From Geodermatophilus aquaeductus (lineage in GTDB: Bacteria; Actinomycetota; Actinomycetes; Mycobacteriales; Geodermatophilaceae): DNA of 64,000 nucleotides. The stretch lies in NCBI RefSeq assembly GCF_900182545.1, contig NZ_FXTJ01000001.1:124001-188000 (forward strand). Direction: 5' to 3'. Shown here piece by piece: positions 17,136 to 25,658 of the stretch (position 1 is the first letter of the stretch; each line of letters opens with the position of its first letter). The position numbers and the translations under genes were made by a program. The notes below the pieces were generated by a model. It did not search any database and had not been told where the DNA came from. It worked only from the letters and a program-made list of their open reading frames with translations.

Positions 17136-19433
17136 TCAGAGCTTGACCAGCGGCGCGTAGCGCAGGACGAGGCGCTTGGTGCCGCCGGAGCCGAAGTCGA
17201 CCGTCGCCTGGGCCTTGTCGCCGGCACCGTTGACCTCGACCACGGTGCCGAGCCCGAACGCGTCGTGGCTGACCCGGTCGCCGACCTCGACGGAGATGAC
17301 CGGCCGGTTGCCCGCGCCGCCGCGCAGCCCGCCGGTGGACAGCCCGGTGGCCGCGACCCGCGACTGCGCCGACCCGTAGCCGGTGCTCGGCGCCGGGGTC
17401 GGGTCCGTGCGGGCCCAGTGGACGGTGTCCGACGGCAGCTCGTCGAGGAACCGCGACGGCGGGTTGTAGGCCGGCTGACCCCAGCTGGTGCGCACGGTGG
17501 CACGGGACAGGAACAGCCGCTTCTGGGCGCGGGTGATGCCCACGTAGGCCAGCCGCCGCTCCTCCTCCAGCTCGCGCGGGTCGCCGAGGGCGCGCAGGTG
17601 CGGGAAGACGCCGTCCTCCAGGCCGGTGAGGAACACGACCGGGAACTCCAGGCCCTTGGCGGTGTGCAGCGTCATCAGCGTGACGACGCCGGCCTCGTCG
17701 CCGGAGACGGGGATCTGGTCGGCGTCGGCCACCAGCGAGACCTGCTCGAGGAAGTCGGTCACCGTGCCGCCGGGGTTGGCGGCCTCGAACTCGGCGGCCA
17801 CCGAGATGAGCTCGTTGAGGTTGTCGACGCGGCCCTCGTCCTGCGGGTCGGTGCTCGCCTCGAGCTCGGCGAGGTAGCCGGTGCGGTCGAGGATGCTCTC
17901 CAGCAGCGCGGCCGGGCCCGAGCCGGTCTCGACCAGCTGCTCGAACTCCTCCAGCAGCGCCACGAACTCCTGCAGCGCCTTGAGCGAGCGCGGCGCCAGC
18001 GTGGTGATCTCCGGGCAGCGGCGCAGCGCGGTGGCGAAGGCGATCCGCTCGCGGTCGGCGAACTGCTCGATGCAGGACTCGGCCTTGTCGCCGATGCCGC
18101 GCTTCGGCGTGTTGATCACCCGGCGCAGGCTGACGACGTCGGCCGGGTTGGCGACCACCTTGAGGTAGGCCAGCGCGTCGCGGACCTCCTTGCGCTCGTA
18201 GAAGCGCACCCCGCCGACGACCTTGTAGGGCATGCCGACGCGGATGAACACCTCCTCGAACACACGCGAGGCGTTGTTGGTCCGGTAGAAGACCGCGATC
18301 TCCTTCGGCTGCGCCTTCCCCTCGTCGACCAGCGCGTCGATCTGCTCGGCGACCCAGGCGGCCTCGTCGTGCTCGTTCTCGGCGACATAGCCCTCGATGA
18401 GCTCGCCGTCGCCGGCGTCGGTCCACAGGTTCTTGGGACGGCGGCCGGTGTTGCGGGCGATGACGGTGTTGGCCGCCTTGAGGATGCGCTGCGTGGAGCG
18501 GTAGTTCTGCTCGAGCAGGATCGTCGTGGCCTGCGGGTAGTCGCGCTCGAACTCGTCGATGTTGCGGATCGTGGCGCCGCGGAACGCGTAGATCGACTGG
18601 TCGGCGTCGCCGACGACGCACAGCTCCCCCGGCGGCACGGGACCCTCGCCGGTGCCGACCAGCTCGCGGACCAGCACGTACTGCGCGTGGTTGGTGTCCT
18701 GGTACTCGTCGACGAGCACGTGGCGGAACCGGCGGCGGTAGTGCTCGGCGACGTCGGGGAACGCCTGGAGCAGGTGCACCGTCGTCATGATCAGGTCGTC
18801 GAAGTCCAGCGCGTGCGCCTGGCGCAGCCGCTGCTGGTAGAGCCGGTAGGCCTCCGCGAGCACCTTCTCCGGCGCCGTCTGCGGGACGTAGGACTCCTCG
18901 TCGACCAGCTCGTTCTTCAGGTTCGACACCTGCGCGGCGAGGCTGCGGCCCGGGTAGCGCTTGGCGTCGAGGTCGAGGTCGCGGGCGACCATCGTCATCA
19001 GCCGCACCGAGTCGCCCTGGTCGTAGATCGTGAACGACGACTTCAGGCCCAGCTTCGACGCCTCGGCGCGCAGGATGCGCACGCACATCGAGTGGAACGT
19101 GGACACCCACATGGCCCGGGCGCGCGGCCCGACCAGCTGGGCGACGCGCTCCTTCATCTCGCCGGCGGCCTTGTTGGTGAAGGTGATCGCCAGGACCTCG
19201 CCCGGCTGCACCCCGCGGGCGCCCAGCAGGTAGGCGATGCGGTGCGCGAGGACGCGGGTCTTGCCCGACCCGGCGCCGGCGACGATGAGCAGCGGACCGC
19301 CCTCGTGGACGACGGCCTGACGCTGGGGACCGTTGAGCCCGGCCAGCATGCGGTCCAGTTCCCGGCCGGCCGAGCCGGGAGCGGAACGCTGGAGCGCGGC
19401 GGTTCCGGGGAGGGCCTGCTGCACGCTGCTCAT
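17136..19433 (-). CDS. pcrA: UvrD/PcrA-type DNA helicase with C-terminal Tudor-like domain
   Basis: This is a 765-residue superfamily I 3'-5' helicase for repair and replication-fork maintenance. Motif I is AGAGSGKTR (52-60), motif Ia is ITFTNKAAGEMKER, motif II is DEYQD (242-246), and GDADQSIYAFRG and LTLHTAKGLEF-like motifs follow (MTLHTAKGLEF). The last 50 residues (VGDRVSHDAFGLGTVVEV onward) form the Tudor-like module that in mycobacterial UvrD1 binds Ku or RNA polymerase. The ATG at 19433 follows TACAGT (19443-19448) by nine bases with no ribosome site, which suggests a leaderless mRNA. A longer frame to 19538 would run through that promoter. Confidence 0.95.
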   Translation of the reverse strand: MSSVQQALPGTAALQRSAPGSAGRELDRMLAGLNGPQRQAVVHEGGPLLIVAGAGSGKTRVLAHRIAYLLGARGVQPGEVLAITFTNKAAGEMKERVAQLVGPRARAMWVSTFHSMCVRILRAEASKLGLKSSFTIYDQGDSVRLMTMVARDLDLDAKRYPGRSLAAQVSNLKNELVDEESYVPQTAPEKVLAEAYRLYQQRLRQAHALDFDDLIMTTVHLLQAFPDVAEHYRRRFRHVLVDEYQDTNHAQYVLVRELVGTGEGPVPPGELCVVGDADQSIYAFRGATIRNIDEFERDYPQATTILLEQNYRSTQRILKAANTVIARNTGRRPKNLWTDAGDGELIEGYVAENEHDEAAWVAEQIDALVDEGKAQPKEIAVFYRTNNASRVFEEVFIRVGMPYKVVGGVRFYERKEVRDALAYLKVVANPADVVSLRRVINTPKRGIGDKAESCIEQFADRERIAFATALRRCPEITTLAPRSLKALQEFVALLEEFEQLVETGSGPAALLESILDRTGYLAELEASTDPQDEGRVDNLNELISVAAEFEAANPGGTVTDFLEQVSLVADADQIPVSGDEAGVVTLMTLHTAKGLEFPVVFLTGLEDGVFPHLRALGDPRELEEERRLAYVGITRAQKRLFLSRATVRTSWGQPAYNPPSRFLDELPSDTVHWARTDPTPAPSTGYGSAQSRVAATGLSTGGLRGGAGNRPVISVEVGDRVSHDAFGLGTVVEVNGAGDKAQATVDFGSGGTKRLVLRYAPLVKL

Positions 19434-19527
19434 AGACACACCACTGTAGTTCGGAGGAGCGACAGGACCGCCCGTCGCCGGGGAAGGCCGTGGAGACGTC
19501 CCGGGGTGCTGTGGCACACTCTCCGCC

Positions 19528-19593
19528 GTGCTGCTCACCAGCTCCAGCTTTTCCTACGGGCACCGGGTTCCGGTGTCCGTCGCCGCTGGCTGA
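19528..19593 (+). CDS. Candidate leader peptide upstream of chorismate mutase
   Basis: GTG at 19528 opens a 21-codon frame reading MLLTSSSFSYGHRVPVSVAAG and ending TGA at 19591-19593. It contains Phe (the rare codon TTT) and Tyr (TAC) close together and lies 15 bp before a strong terminator hairpin. CACACT at 19515-19520 is a plausible -10 placing transcription start at or near the GTG. A small internal hairpin CACCGG-GTT-CCGGTG (19561-19575) follows the aromatic codons. Together these look like an amino-acid attenuator, but only one Phe and one Tyr are present, so this is a hypothesis. Confidence 0.4.
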   Translation: MLLTSSSFSYGHRVPVSVAAG

Positions 19594-19608
19594 GCAGCCG
19601 CCGCAACG

Positions 19609-19638
19609 AACGCCCCGGGCCCGAGAGCCCGGGGCGTT
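19609..19638 (+). terminator. Terminator hairpin in the chorismate mutase leader
   Basis: AACGCCCCGGGC at 19609-19620 pairs perfectly with 19627-19638 around CCGAGA, and TCTCGTT follows. The stem lies upstream of the chorismate mutase ATG and on the same strand, so it would act as an attenuator rather than as an end-of-gene terminator. No other plus-strand gene ends here. Confidence 0.65.
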
Positions 19639-19685
19639 TCTCGTTCCCGGGGTCCCACGGCCACCGTCCCGCCCCGGAGGAACCG

Positions 19686-19958
19686 ATGACCAGCGCCCTG
19701 CCCACCACTCCCGCCGCCGACGAGCGGATCGCCGACCTGCGGACCGAGATCGACGCCTGCGACGCCGAGATCATCCGGCTCGTGCAGCGCCGCCTGGCGG
19801 TGTCGGCCGAGATCGGTGAGCTGCGCCGCGCCGCCGGCGGCACCCGGCTGTCGCTGTCGCGCGAGCAGCAGGTGGTCGCCCGCTTCCAGAACGCGCTCGG
19901 TCCCGACGGCGCCGCGCTCGGCCTGCTGCTGCTGCGCCACGGCCGCGGGCGCCTGTAG
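19686..19958 (+). CDS. Chorismate mutase (AroQ type)
   Basis: The 90-residue protein is an all-helical chorismate mutase that makes prephenate for Phe and Tyr synthesis. It shows the typical start RIADLRTEIDACDAEIIRLV, then RRLAVSAEIGELR and SREQQVVARF. The short single-domain AroQ form, divergent from uvrD1, matches Rv0948c, which in M. tuberculosis is activated by complex formation with DAHP synthase; that mechanism is not visible here. GGAGGAA lies 3 nt before the ATG. A leader peptide and terminator upstream suggest attenuation. Confidence 0.93.
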   Translation: MTSALPTTPAADERIADLRTEIDACDAEIIRLVQRRLAVSAEIGELRRAAGGTRLSLSREQQVVARFQNALGPDGAALGLLLLRHGRGRL

Positions 19959-19964
19959 CGGCGA

Positions 19965-19991
19965 TGTCACGGAGCGGGCGGCTGCGTCGTC
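19965..19991 (+). promoter_or_regulatory. ECF41-type promoter
   Basis: TGTCACG at 19965-19971 is followed after exactly 16 nt by CGTC at 19988-19991. The published ECF41 consensus is TGTCACA-N16-CGTC. It lies 32 bp before the carboxymuconolactone-decarboxylase gene, the usual first target of ECF41 factors, and so also drives the sigma gene behind it. Confidence 0.8.
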
Positions 19992-20023
19992 TGCATGGCG
20001 TGCCCACCGGAGAGGACGCCGTC

Positions 20024-20593
20024 ATGACCAGCAGCACCGCCCGCATCCCGCTCGACCCGCCGCGCACCCTCGTCACCCGCGCCGTGGACTGGTACTCCCG
20101 CCGCACCTTCGGCTCGACGCTCGAGCCGGCCGCCGCGATGGGCCACCACCCCCGGCTGCTGGTGACCCAGCTCCGCCACGAGCAGGCCCTCGCCCGGTGG
20201 AAGCGGCTCGACCCGACGCTGAAGTCGCTGGCCGTCATGTCGGCGGCGGTGACGGTCGGCTGCTCGTGGTGCGTCGACTTCGGCTACTGGGTCGGCGCCG
20301 CGCACGAGGGCATCGACCCTGCCAAGCTGCGCGCCGTCCCCACCTGGCGGGACAGCGACGTGTTCACCGACCTCGAGCGGCGGGTCGTCGAGTACGCCGA
20401 GGCCATGAGCACCACGCCGATGGGGGTCACCGACGAGATGGTCGCCGGGCTGCGCCGCCACCTCGACGACGCCGCGCTGGTCGAGCTGACGACGATGGTC
20501 GCCGTGGAGAACTCCCGGGCCCGCGCGAACAGCGCCCTCGGCCTGCACAGCCAGGGCTTCCGCGACCGCTGCGAGCTCCCCGCCCGGGCATGA
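20024..20593 (+). CDS. Carboxymuconolactone decarboxylase-family protein (AhpD-like)
   Basis: The 189-residue protein contains the CMD/AhpD signature VGCSWCVDFGYWVG with a C-x-x-C pair (C80, C83), which suggests peroxidatic or disulfide chemistry rather than true lactone decarboxylation. GAGAGG precedes the ATG at 20024. Its stop overlaps the sigma-factor start (ATGA), and an ECF41 promoter lies upstream, so the pair forms the known ECF41-COE arrangement in which a CMD, oxidoreductase or epimerase is controlled by the adjacent sigma factor. Confidence 0.92.
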   Translation: MTSSTARIPLDPPRTLVTRAVDWYSRRTFGSTLEPAAAMGHHPRLLVTQLRHEQALARWKRLDPTLKSLAVMSAAVTVGCSWCVDFGYWVGAAHEGIDPAKLRAVPTWRDSDVFTDLERRVVEYAEAMSTTPMGVTDEMVAGLRRHLDDAALVELTTMVAVENSRARANSALGLHSQGFRDRCELPARA

Positions 20594-21480
20594 CCGACGT
20601 CCTGGCGGCCTTCGACGCGCACCGGCGGCTGCTGTTCACCGTCGCCTACCGGATGCTGGGCAGCGTCGCCGACGCCGAGGACGTCGTCCAGGACGCCTGG
20701 CTGCGCTGGTCGACGGCCGACCGGGACGACGTCGTCGACCCGCGCGCCTTCCTGGTGCGGGTGACCACCCGGCTGGCCCTCGACCGGCTGGACTCCGCCC
20801 GCGCCCGGCGGGAGACCTACGTCGGCCCGTGGCTGCCCGAGCCGCTGCTCACCGGGGGTGCCGGCGACCCGGCCGACGACGCCGTGCTCGGCGACGAGGT
20901 GTCACTGGCGCTGCTGGTCGTCCTCGAGACCCTCTCCCCCGCCGAGCGCGCCGTCTTCGTCCTCCGCGAGGTGTTCGGCATGCCCGCCGGCGAGGTGGCC
21001 GCGGTGCTCGGCCGGTCGGAGGCCGCGGTGCGCCAGCTCGCCCACCGCGCCCGGGAGCACGTCGCCGCGCGACGGCCGAGGTTCGACGCCGACCCGCGGG
21101 CCCACCGCGAGGTCACCGAGCGGTTCCTGGCCGCGACGATGGGCGGCGACGTCGACGCGCTGCTCGCCGCGCTCGCCCCCGGCGCGGTGCTGGTCACCGA
21201 CGGCGGCGGCCGGGCCAAGGCGGCGCTGCGGCCGATCACCGGCGCGGACAAGGTCGCCCGGTTCCTCGCCGCGGTGGCCGCGGACGGCGCGTCCCTGCCG
21301 GGGCTGCGGATCGGGATGGCGGAGGTCAACGGGCTGCCCGGCGTGGCGGCCTGGACCGACGCCGGCCCGTTCGTGGCGGTGTCGCTGGTGGTGGCCGACG
21401 GGCTGGTGCAGCAGGTCTTCGTCGTGCTCAACCCGGACAAACTCGCCGGTCTGCGAGCGGGGGCAGGAGGGTCCTCCTAG
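20590..21480 (+). CDS. ECF41-family RNA polymerase sigma factor (SigJ-like)
   Basis: The 296-residue protein has sigma region 2 (about 9-73, with YRMLGSVADAEDVVQDAWLRW), the linker YVGPWLPEPL (77-86), sigma region 4 (about 112-160) and a SnoaL-like C-terminal extension. That extension carries the ECF41 hallmarks DGGGR (204-208) and NPDKL (281-285), which in this group tune sigma activity in place of an anti-sigma factor. It is translationally coupled to the CMD gene and preceded by a matching promoter, so it is probably autoregulated. The inducing signal is unknown. Confidence 0.95.
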   Translation: MTDVLAAFDAHRRLLFTVAYRMLGSVADAEDVVQDAWLRWSTADRDDVVDPRAFLVRVTTRLALDRLDSARARRETYVGPWLPEPLLTGGAGDPADDAVLGDEVSLALLVVLETLSPAERAVFVLREVFGMPAGEVAAVLGRSEAAVRQLAHRAREHVAARRPRFDADPRAHREVTERFLAATMGGDVDALLAALAPGAVLVTDGGGRAKAALRPITGADKVARFLAAVAADGASLPGLRIGMAEVNGLPGVAAWTDAGPFVAVSLVVADGLVQQVFVVLNPDKLAGLRAGAGGSS

Positions 21481-21490
21481 GCTCCGCCGG

Positions 21491-22225
21491 GTGACCGCTC
21501 CCCCGCCCCGGAAGCCCGCCGAGCACGTCGAGCGCGCCCTCTGCGTGCTCGCCCACCCCGACGACGTCGACTTCGGCAGCGCCGGGACGGTGGCGACCTG
21601 GACGGCGGCCGGCACCGACGTCACCTACTGCATCGTCACCGACGGCGACGCCGGCGGCTTCGACGAGACGCCGCGGGAGCAGATGGGCCCGCTGCGGCAG
21701 GAGGAGCAGCGCGCCGCGGCCGCCGCCGTCGGCGTCACCGACGTGCGCTTCCTCGGGTACCCCGACGGGCGGCTCGAGCTGACCCTCGGCCTGCGCCGGG
21801 ACATCAGCCGGGTCATCCGGCAGGTCCGGCCGCAGCGGGTGCTCACCAGCTCCCCGGAGCGCTGGTACGAGCGCGTGGCCGCCAGCCATCCGGACCACAT
21901 GACCGTGGGGGAGTCGACCCTGCGCGCGGTCTACCCCGACGCCCGCAACGCGTTCGCCTTCCCCGAGCTGCTGGCCGACGAGGGGCTGGAGGCGTGGACG
22001 GTGGACGAGGTGTGGCTCGGCGCCAGCCCGCGGGCCGACCACGCCGTCGACGTCACCGACGTCGTCGAGCTGAAGTTCGCGGCGCTGAAGAGCCACGTGA
22101 CGCAGATCAGTCACGTCGAGGACCTCGAGGCGTTCGTCACCGGCTGGATGGCACAGACCGCCCGCCGCTTCGACCTCCCCGACGGGCGCCTGGCCGAGGC
22201 CTTCCACGTGGTCCACACCACCTGA
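21491..22225 (+). CDS. PIG-L / LmbE family deacetylase
   Basis: The 244-residue protein has the zinc-binding AHPDD (21-25) near the N-terminus and the second motif ASHPDHM (H133, H136). These define GlcNAc-PI de-N-acetylase-like enzymes such as MshB and Mca. GDAGGFD and YPDGRLE fit the family substrate loops. In actinobacteria paralogues act in mycothiol synthesis or detoxification; which one this is cannot be said. GTG 21491 lies 10 bp after the sigma-factor stop, so the two may be co-transcribed. Confidence 0.88.
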   Translation: MTAPPPRKPAEHVERALCVLAHPDDVDFGSAGTVATWTAAGTDVTYCIVTDGDAGGFDETPREQMGPLRQEEQRAAAAAVGVTDVRFLGYPDGRLELTLGLRRDISRVIRQVRPQRVLTSSPERWYERVAASHPDHMTVGESTLRAVYPDARNAFAFPELLADEGLEAWTVDEVWLGASPRADHAVDVTDVVELKFAALKSHVTQISHVEDLEAFVTGWMAQTARRFDLPDGRLAEAFHVVHTT

Positions 22226-22238
22226 CGACGGCGGACAC

Positions 22239-22276
22239 GGGAACGGGGCCGGCCCCGCAGGACCGGCCCCGTTCCC
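22239..22276. terminator. Bidirectional terminator
   Basis: GGGAACGGGGCCGG at 22239-22252 pairs perfectly with 22263-22276 around a 10-nt loop. It occupies the gap between the convergent PIG-L and M28 peptidase genes. Confidence 0.85.
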
Positions 22277-22282
22277 TCGGTG

Positions 22283-23926
22283 TCAGGCGGCGTGCTGGTG
22301 GGCCAGCCCGCCACTCTCCTCAGCGAACGTGCCCTCGGGACCGGCCGGTGCCGGCAGCTCGAAGGGCTTGCCGGGGACCCGCTTGCCCGGGACGCCGTTC
22401 ACGGACTCCGTGGAGTACGCGTAGGTCAACATCGCGAAGGCGATCAGGTCGCTGTTGACCTCGAGGGCGTGGAGATCCACGTTCTCGTAGGTGTCGCAGG
22501 CCTCGTGGTAGCACGGGTCGAACTGCTCACCCGCGGTACCGCCCCAGATGGCCGCCTGCTCCTCGGTCTTGATCCCCTCGGCGCCGGTGAAGAGGCCACC
22601 GGAGGGGATGCCGGCGAGGATGAACGCCTCGTAGTCACTGCGCCCCGAGTACTCGGTGTCGTCGTACGGCTCACCGACGTAGGTGTAGTACGACTCGTAG
22701 AGGTCCTCGATGGCGGTCGAACCCGGCGGAATGGTGACGCCCTCGGGTGCCGGGAACGTGGACTCGTCGGAGTCGTAGACCATGAAGACGTAGTTCGGCG
22801 ACCCGACCATGTCGTAGTTCATGTAGAGCGCGATGCGCTCACGCTCGGCCTCCGACAGCCCGGCGACGTAGTCCGCGGAGCCGACCAGGCCCTGCTCCTC
22901 CGCCGCCCACCAGGCGAACCGCAGCGTGTTCTCCGGGTGGGTGTTGGCCATGAGCAGCGCCGTCTCGAGGATCGCCGCCGATCCGGAGCCGTTGTCGTTG
23001 ATGCCCGGCCCCTCGGTGACGCTGTCGAGGTGCGCGCCGGCCATGACCACGTTGTCCGGGTTCTTGCCCGGCAGCTCGGCGATCACGTTGTAGTCGGTAC
23101 GCGTCTCGGCGGGCAGGACCTCCACGAACGCGGTCGAGCCCTCCTCGGCCAGCGCGAGGCCGTCGGCGGAGCTCGCGCCCACCACGGGGATGCCGTGGGT
23201 GACCGGTCCGGGAGCCCCCGGGATCGGCTCGTCGACGCTCGTGGCGTCGGCGACGATCAGTTCCTCCCGCTCCGGGGTGTTGCCCTGGTTCATGACGATC
23301 ACCGCTTCGGCGCCGGCCTGCTCCGCGTAGTAGGCCTTCGTCCCGAAGAAGCAGGTGCCGCGCTGGACGAGCGCGATGTCGCTGTCACCGCTCCAGTCGA
23401 CGCCGGCGAAGTCCTCGGGCTCGCAACCGCTGGTCGAGACGGCCAACTCCCCGGTCTCCAGGCTGATGTCGATGGGGATGACCTGGCCCTCGACCTCGCC
23501 TGAACCGCTGCCGGTGAAGACGCCGGTCTCGTACTCGGCCGCGACCGGCGTGAGCTGACGGAGCACGGCCGGGAAGTTGAACGTGATCTCGACCGGGTCC
23601 AGCGTGACCTCGTAGCCGGCCTCCTCGAGCAGGTCGGCCACGTAGTCGACGCTGTCCGCGTAGCCGTCGGTGCCGGCCGCCCGGGTCCCCGGGTAGACCG
23701 GGTCCGTGCTGTTGTCGGCGATCTTCTGGAACTCGGCCTGGTGCTCCCGGACGCCCTCGAGCGTCACGCACTCCAGGAGCTTGTCGTAGGTGTTGTTGCT
23801 GCGGTGGTCGCACGCGTTGCCGCCCGGCGCCGCGAGCGCGGCGTTCGCGGGCAGCGCGAGGGCCACCAGCAACCCACCGGCGCCCGCTGCGACGGCCCGC
23901 ACGGACCTCGTCCGTCGATCTGCCAT
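22283..23926 (-). CDS. Secreted M28-family aminopeptidase with PA domain
   Basis: The 547-residue protein has an N-terminal Sec signal (RRTRSVRAVAAGAGGLLVAL, cleavage near ALA at 30-32), a PA insertion (about 140-275, with RGTCFFGTKAYYAEQAGAEAV) and an M28 metallopeptidase core. The two-zinc ligand set is complete: H299 in GAHLDS, D311 in INDNGSG, E343/E344 in WWAAEEQG, D372 in NYDMVGS and H474 in YHEACDT. This is the architecture of Streptomyces-type secreted leucyl aminopeptidases. GAGGGGGAACGGG precedes the ATG. The codon mix (more Glu and Asn) suits an extracellular acidic enzyme. Confidence 0.94.
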   Translation of the reverse strand: MADRRTRSVRAVAAGAGGLLVALALPANAALAAPGGNACDHRSNNTYDKLLECVTLEGVREHQAEFQKIADNSTDPVYPGTRAAGTDGYADSVDYVADLLEEAGYEVTLDPVEITFNFPAVLRQLTPVAAEYETGVFTGSGSGEVEGQVIPIDISLETGELAVSTSGCEPEDFAGVDWSGDSDIALVQRGTCFFGTKAYYAEQAGAEAVIVMNQGNTPEREELIVADATSVDEPIPGAPGPVTHGIPVVGASSADGLALAEEGSTAFVEVLPAETRTDYNVIAELPGKNPDNVVMAGAHLDSVTEGPGINDNGSGSAAILETALLMANTHPENTLRFAWWAAEEQGLVGSADYVAGLSEAERERIALYMNYDMVGSPNYVFMVYDSDESTFPAPEGVTIPPGSTAIEDLYESYYTYVGEPYDDTEYSGRSDYEAFILAGIPSGGLFTGAEGIKTEEQAAIWGGTAGEQFDPCYHEACDTYENVDLHALEVNSDLIAFAMLTYAYSTESVNGVPGKRVPGKPFELPAPAGPEGTFAEESGGLAHQHAA

Positions 23927-24290
23927 CCCGTTCCCCCTCGTCAGGTCCGCCGGGCCACGATGACCGGCGGACACGTCCCGGTTCCCGATCGGGCGAGGAT
24001 GGCCCGGGGCCGCGCGGAGGTACAGAGCCGGCACGGACCGCGGCCGGCCCGCGCCGGCCGACTTCCGGCTCCTGGGAGTCGGCTGCGAGGCAGCTGGGAG
24101 GCGGGTTTCCGGGACTCCGGATGCCGGTGTGACGCAGGACACACCGGGGACGCGCTACCGACCGTCCGTCCACGCCGGGTGACGCTCCGCATCCGGCGCA
24201 CTCGAGGGAAACCGGGCCGACACGCGCGTCGCGGAACCGCAACACGGGGTCCGTAGACCGGCTGCCACCCACCCGGCACCCGGAGGTCCG
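23927..24290. other. 364-bp divergent intergenic region
   Basis: This gap separates the M28 peptidase and acetamidase starts and should hold both promoters. I see no convincing gene. One perfect inverted repeat is present, CCGGTGTG at 24124-24131 with CACACCGG at 24140-24147 (8-nt spacer), a candidate regulator site. A CGGAGGT ribosome site stands before the ATG at 24291. Confidence 0.6.
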
Positions 24291-25655
24291 ATGTCCCAGC
24301 CCCAGCCCGACCCCGCAGCCGCCGCCGAGCTCGTCGAGCGCGGCATCGGCCGGCGCTCCTTCGTCCAGGCCGCGCTCGCCACGGGGGCGCTGCTCGGTGC
24401 CGGCGTCGCGGCCGCCGCCCCGGCACACGCCACCCCGCGGACCCGGCTGCCCGGCGAGGTCCTGCAGCCGGGCCGCGGCCCGATCGACGGGGAGGTCTAC
24501 CTGCCCTCCCGCCCCGAGGAGGTCCTGTGGGGGTACCTCCCCCGCACGACCGACACCCCGGTGGCGCGGGTGCGCTCGGGCGGCACCGTCACCGTCGACA
24601 CGGTCAGCCACGAGGGGCTGCTCGAGGACCAGGGCCGCGACCCGGTCGGCTGGTTCGGCGCGCAGGGGGTGCCGCGCGGGCAGGTCCTCGACGACGCCGT
24701 CGCGGTGGCCGCGTCCTACGCCCGGCACGAGCGCGACTTCGACGCCGACGGGCCGCACGTCGTCACCGGCCCGGTGTACGTCGAGGGCGCGCGGCCGGGC
24801 GACGTCCTCAAGATCGAGCCGCTGACCGCGCTGCCGCGGGTGCCCTACGGCGTCGTCTCCAGCCGGCACGGCAAGGGCTCCCTCGCCCGGCAGCTGGCCA
24901 CCCCGGCGGGCGGCATCACCGAGGCCGAGGTCATGCCCCCGGTGTCCACCGACGGCCGCGCCACCGGCGACCCGACCCGCTACGGCAACGTCTCGGTGTT
25001 CACCCCGGTCCGCCGCGGGCGCGGCGGGCAGGCGTACGCCTCGCTGCCCGTGGGGACCGGCGGGAACCGCGTGTCCTGGCCGGTCGACTGCTTCGCGGGG
25101 CTCATGGCGGTGGCCACGGTCGGCGACGCGCCGGTGCCCAACGACCCGCTGGTCAACTCCATCCCGCCGACCGTGGGCGGCGGCAACATCGACATCCGCC
25201 GGCTGAACGTCGGATCCGCGTTCTACGTGCCGGTGGTGGCCGACGGGGCGCTGTTCTCCGTGGGCGACCCGCACATGTCGATGGGGCACGGCGAGGTGGC
25301 GCTCACGGCCCTGGAGGGGTCACTGCGGCTGACCTTCCGGCTCACGGTGTGCCGCGCGGGCTCGGGGGACGCGCCCTCGGTGGCCTTCCGGTACCCGTTC
25401 GGCGAGTCACCGGACGCCTGGCTGCCGATCGGGCTGTCCGATCCCGACGGGTACCGCGACGGGCAGTTCGTCGACCTCGACGTCGCCGCCCGCCGCGCCG
25501 TCGTCAATGCCCTGGACTTCCTCGAGCACGACAGGGGGATGGACCGCTCGGTGGCCTACGCCTACCTGTCGGCGGCCGCGGACTTCGAGGTGTCGCAGGT
25601 CGTGGACCGGACCGTCGGGGTCCACGGCGTCATCTACAAGAGCCACTTCGGCTGA
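24291..25655 (+). CDS. Tat-exported acetamidase/formamidase-family protein
   Basis: The 454-residue protein carries a twin-arginine signal (GIGRRSFVQAALATGALLGA, RR at 21-22) and then a full FmdA/AmdA-like beta-rich domain. Family features are VRSGGTVTVDTVSHEG, GPVYVEGARPGDVLKIE, GGNIDIRRLNVGS and FSVGDPHMSMGHGEV. The last is the conserved Asp-x-His metal region near 325-333. The cytoplasmic relatives hydrolyse formamide or acetamide to ammonia; an exported form may use other amides. CGGAGG precedes the ATG. Confidence 0.88.
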   Translation: MSQPQPDPAAAAELVERGIGRRSFVQAALATGALLGAGVAAAAPAHATPRTRLPGEVLQPGRGPIDGEVYLPSRPEEVLWGYLPRTTDTPVARVRSGGTVTVDTVSHEGLLEDQGRDPVGWFGAQGVPRGQVLDDAVAVAASYARHERDFDADGPHVVTGPVYVEGARPGDVLKIEPLTALPRVPYGVVSSRHGKGSLARQLATPAGGITEAEVMPPVSTDGRATGDPTRYGNVSVFTPVRRGRGGQAYASLPVGTGGNRVSWPVDCFAGLMAVATVGDAPVPNDPLVNSIPPTVGGGNIDIRRLNVGSAFYVPVVADGALFSVGDPHMSMGHGEVALTALEGSLRLTFRLTVCRAGSGDAPSVAFRYPFGESPDAWLPIGLSDPDGYRDGQFVDLDVAARRAVVNALDFLEHDRGMDRSVAYAYLSAAADFEVSQVVDRTVGVHGVIYKSHFG

Positions 25656-25658
25656 GGC

